Below, in pieces: positions 60,707 to 64,000 of a stretch of 64,000 nt of DNA. Numbering within the stretch: the first letter of the stretch is position 1; every line of letters begins with the position of its first letter. The position numbers and the translations under genes are program-made. This DNA is from an uncultured Prevotella sp. GTDB taxonomy: Bacteria; Bacteroidota; Bacteroidia; Bacteroidales; Bacteroidaceae. The stretch spans positions 62,001-126,000 of the forward strand of contig CAMVQS010000001.1 in assembly GCA_947169685.1 (NCBI GenBank), written 5' to 3'. The notes below the pieces were generated by a model that ran no database searches, was not told where the DNA came from, and worked only from the letters and a program-made list of their open reading frames with translations.

Positions 60707-60742
60707 AAGGCTCTGGGCTTGTGAAAGTCCAGAGCTTTTTTA
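60707..60742 (+). terminator. Rho-independent terminator after the xus operon
   Basis: AAGGCTCTGGGCTT gtga AAGTCCAGAGCTTTTTT. Confidence 0.85.
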
Positions 60743-60784
60743 ATATATGCAGATTGTAAGACCTCTTTGATAGATGTGTACACA

Positions 60785-60833
60785 AAAAAGTACGCATACT
60801 TTTTGGATATTTGAAATAATAGCACTATATTTG
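60785..60833 (+). promoter_or_regulatory. toxin-antitoxin promoter with operator palindrome
   Basis: AAAAAGTA CGCA TACTTTTT (60785-60804) upstream of -7 TATATTTG (60826-60833). Confidence 0.7.
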
Positions 60834-60859
60834 CACCCAGATTGTAAAATAATTGAGTT

Positions 60860-61111
60860 ATGACACAGTTAACAGTAAGAGATTTCAGAAGTCAGATGGC
60901 AAGTTCATTTGATCTTGTAGATGCAGGAGAGCGTGTGTTTATCCGCAGGAAGAACCAACTCTACACTATCGTACCTGTCTCAGAGGATGACTTGACCATC
61001 ACACCAAAACTGGCCACGAAGATAGAGAAGGCCCGTCAGGAGTATCGTGAGGGAAAGACTATCAGTTTGAAAACCCATGATGATATAGACAGCTACTTTG
61101 AATCCATGTGA
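60860..61111 (+). CDS. type II antitoxin, Phd/YefM-like
   Basis: 83 aa; MTQLTVRDFRSQMASSFDLVDAGERVFIRRKNQLYTIVPV; overlaps downstream toxin ORF. Confidence 0.82.
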   Translation: MTQLTVRDFRSQMASSFDLVDAGERVFIRRKNQLYTIVPVSEDDLTITPKLATKIEKARQEYREGKTISLKTHDDIDSYFESM

Positions 61112-61113
61112 CC

Positions 61114-61386
61114 ATGTATGAGGTAAAGGTTTCCACGGAGGCAGATAGGGTCCTCAAGAAGTGGAAGAAGTCCAATCCGCAGCTTTGGAAGAAATATCAG
61201 AAGATTTATCATGAACTGATAGACCATCCGCGTACAGGACTTGGACACCCTGAAGCACTAAAGGGTGGTAATGATATTACGTATTCCCGTCACATTACTG
61301 CCCATGACCGTATTATCTACGATATTTATGATGAAGTTCTTGTGGTGTTGGTAATCGAAGCCGAGGGTCACTACAACGATAAGTAA
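61114..61386 (+). CDS. type II toxin, Txe/YoeB-like mRNA interferase
   Basis: LKKWKKSNPQLWKKYQKI, HPRTGLGHPEALKGG, YSRHITAHDRIIYDIYDEVLVVLVIEAEGHY. Confidence 0.9.
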   Translation: MYEVKVSTEADRVLKKWKKSNPQLWKKYQKIYHELIDHPRTGLGHPEALKGGNDITYSRHITAHDRIIYDIYDEVLVVLVIEAEGHYNDK

Positions 61387-61403
61387 CTCAACATACATTA
61401 GCT

Positions 61404-61510
61404 GGAAAAACGGCGTTTTGGTGCGCTTGAGACGGCGTTTCAGCACCCTTAAAACGCCGTTTTAACGTGGTCAGAACGCCGTTTTGACACCCTGTAAACG
61501 CCGTTTATAC
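61404..61510. repeat. 22-bp-period palindromic-core array, AAAACG[G/C]CGTTTT type, 5 units
   Basis: ACGSCGT cores start at 61410, 61432, 61454, 61476, 61498. Confidence 0.9.
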
Positions 61511-61524
61511 GTAGGGTAGGGTGT

Positions 61525-61605
61525 TTACTCGCCATGTAACGACCCTTTACTCGCCATGTAACGATGGCTTACTCGCCGAGTAACGACCCGTTACATACCG
61601 AGTAA
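61525..61605. repeat. 22-bp-period palindromic-core array, TTACTCGCCATGTAA type, 4 units (last unit inverted)
   Basis: Core starts at 61525, 61547, 61569, 61591; same core as the 10153 array. Confidence 0.9.
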
Positions 61606-61684
61606 TGAGTTGATGGAAGCCCATCAGGTAACATACGGAAAAGTATTTGAGATTTCCAGCGTATGATAATTCAGGAGTTTTTAA

Positions 61685-61692
61685 TACCTTTG
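61685..61692 (+). promoter_or_regulatory. -7 promoter element TACCTTTG of the xylanase gene
   Basis: AATACCTTTGCACGC about 50 bp upstream of the GH10 start. Confidence 0.7.
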
Positions 61693-61737
61693 CACGCAAA
61701 AAAAATAATATACTAAAATAAGACAATAAGAATAGCT

Positions 61738-64000
<2,263 letters not shown>

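Noticed and set aside
61108-61386. Toxin start at 61108 (MTMYEV)
   Set aside because: The ORF-track start overlaps the antitoxin stop and is a non-ATG codon; ATG at 61114 (MYEVKVS) is preferred
61404-61605. Possible CRISPR array
   Set aside because: Period of 22 bp with cores of 13-15 bp and about 7-bp gaps, no cas genes nearby; too short for repeat-spacer units

Overview
The window is a chromosomal segment of a Prevotella-like member of the Bacteroidales. Supporting signs are TAnnTTTG -7 promoters, SusC/SusD pairs, a hybrid two-component system and AT-rich leaders. Its centrepiece (about 40.7-64 kb) is a xylan utilisation locus of the Xus type: an HTCS regulator, two SusC/SusD pairs, a XusE-like lipoprotein, a GH10-fold protein that has lost its catalytic residues, a secreted multi-CBM protein, a YefM/YoeB-type toxin-antitoxin pair, an intact GH10 xylanase and the start of a CE6/SASA esterase. 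Other glycan genes are scattered upstream: GH31, GH97, a carboxylesterase, a CE2-like esterase and GH67. The rest is mostly housekeeping: a TPP-riboswitch thiamine transport operon, greA, dapB, lepB plus a degenerate paralogue, dprA, dusB, parE, a CTP protease and bcp. The most unusual signals are: (1) four arrays with an exact 22-bp period and a palindromic core, one of them inside a methyltransferase CDS; (2) a dispersed 7-bp repeat family that abuts start codons and also sits inside coding sequence; (3) two promoters between the HTCS and SusC genes with identical spacing (TGTTACA-21 bp-TGTTACA-30 bp--7), the first leading to a short terminated transcript that could be an sRNA; (4) two composite repeats with a perfectly alternating pyrimidine-purine centre near the Fic gene; (5) a pseudo-GH10 and a pseudo-signal peptidase. 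All assignments come from reading the sequence; no database searches were run.
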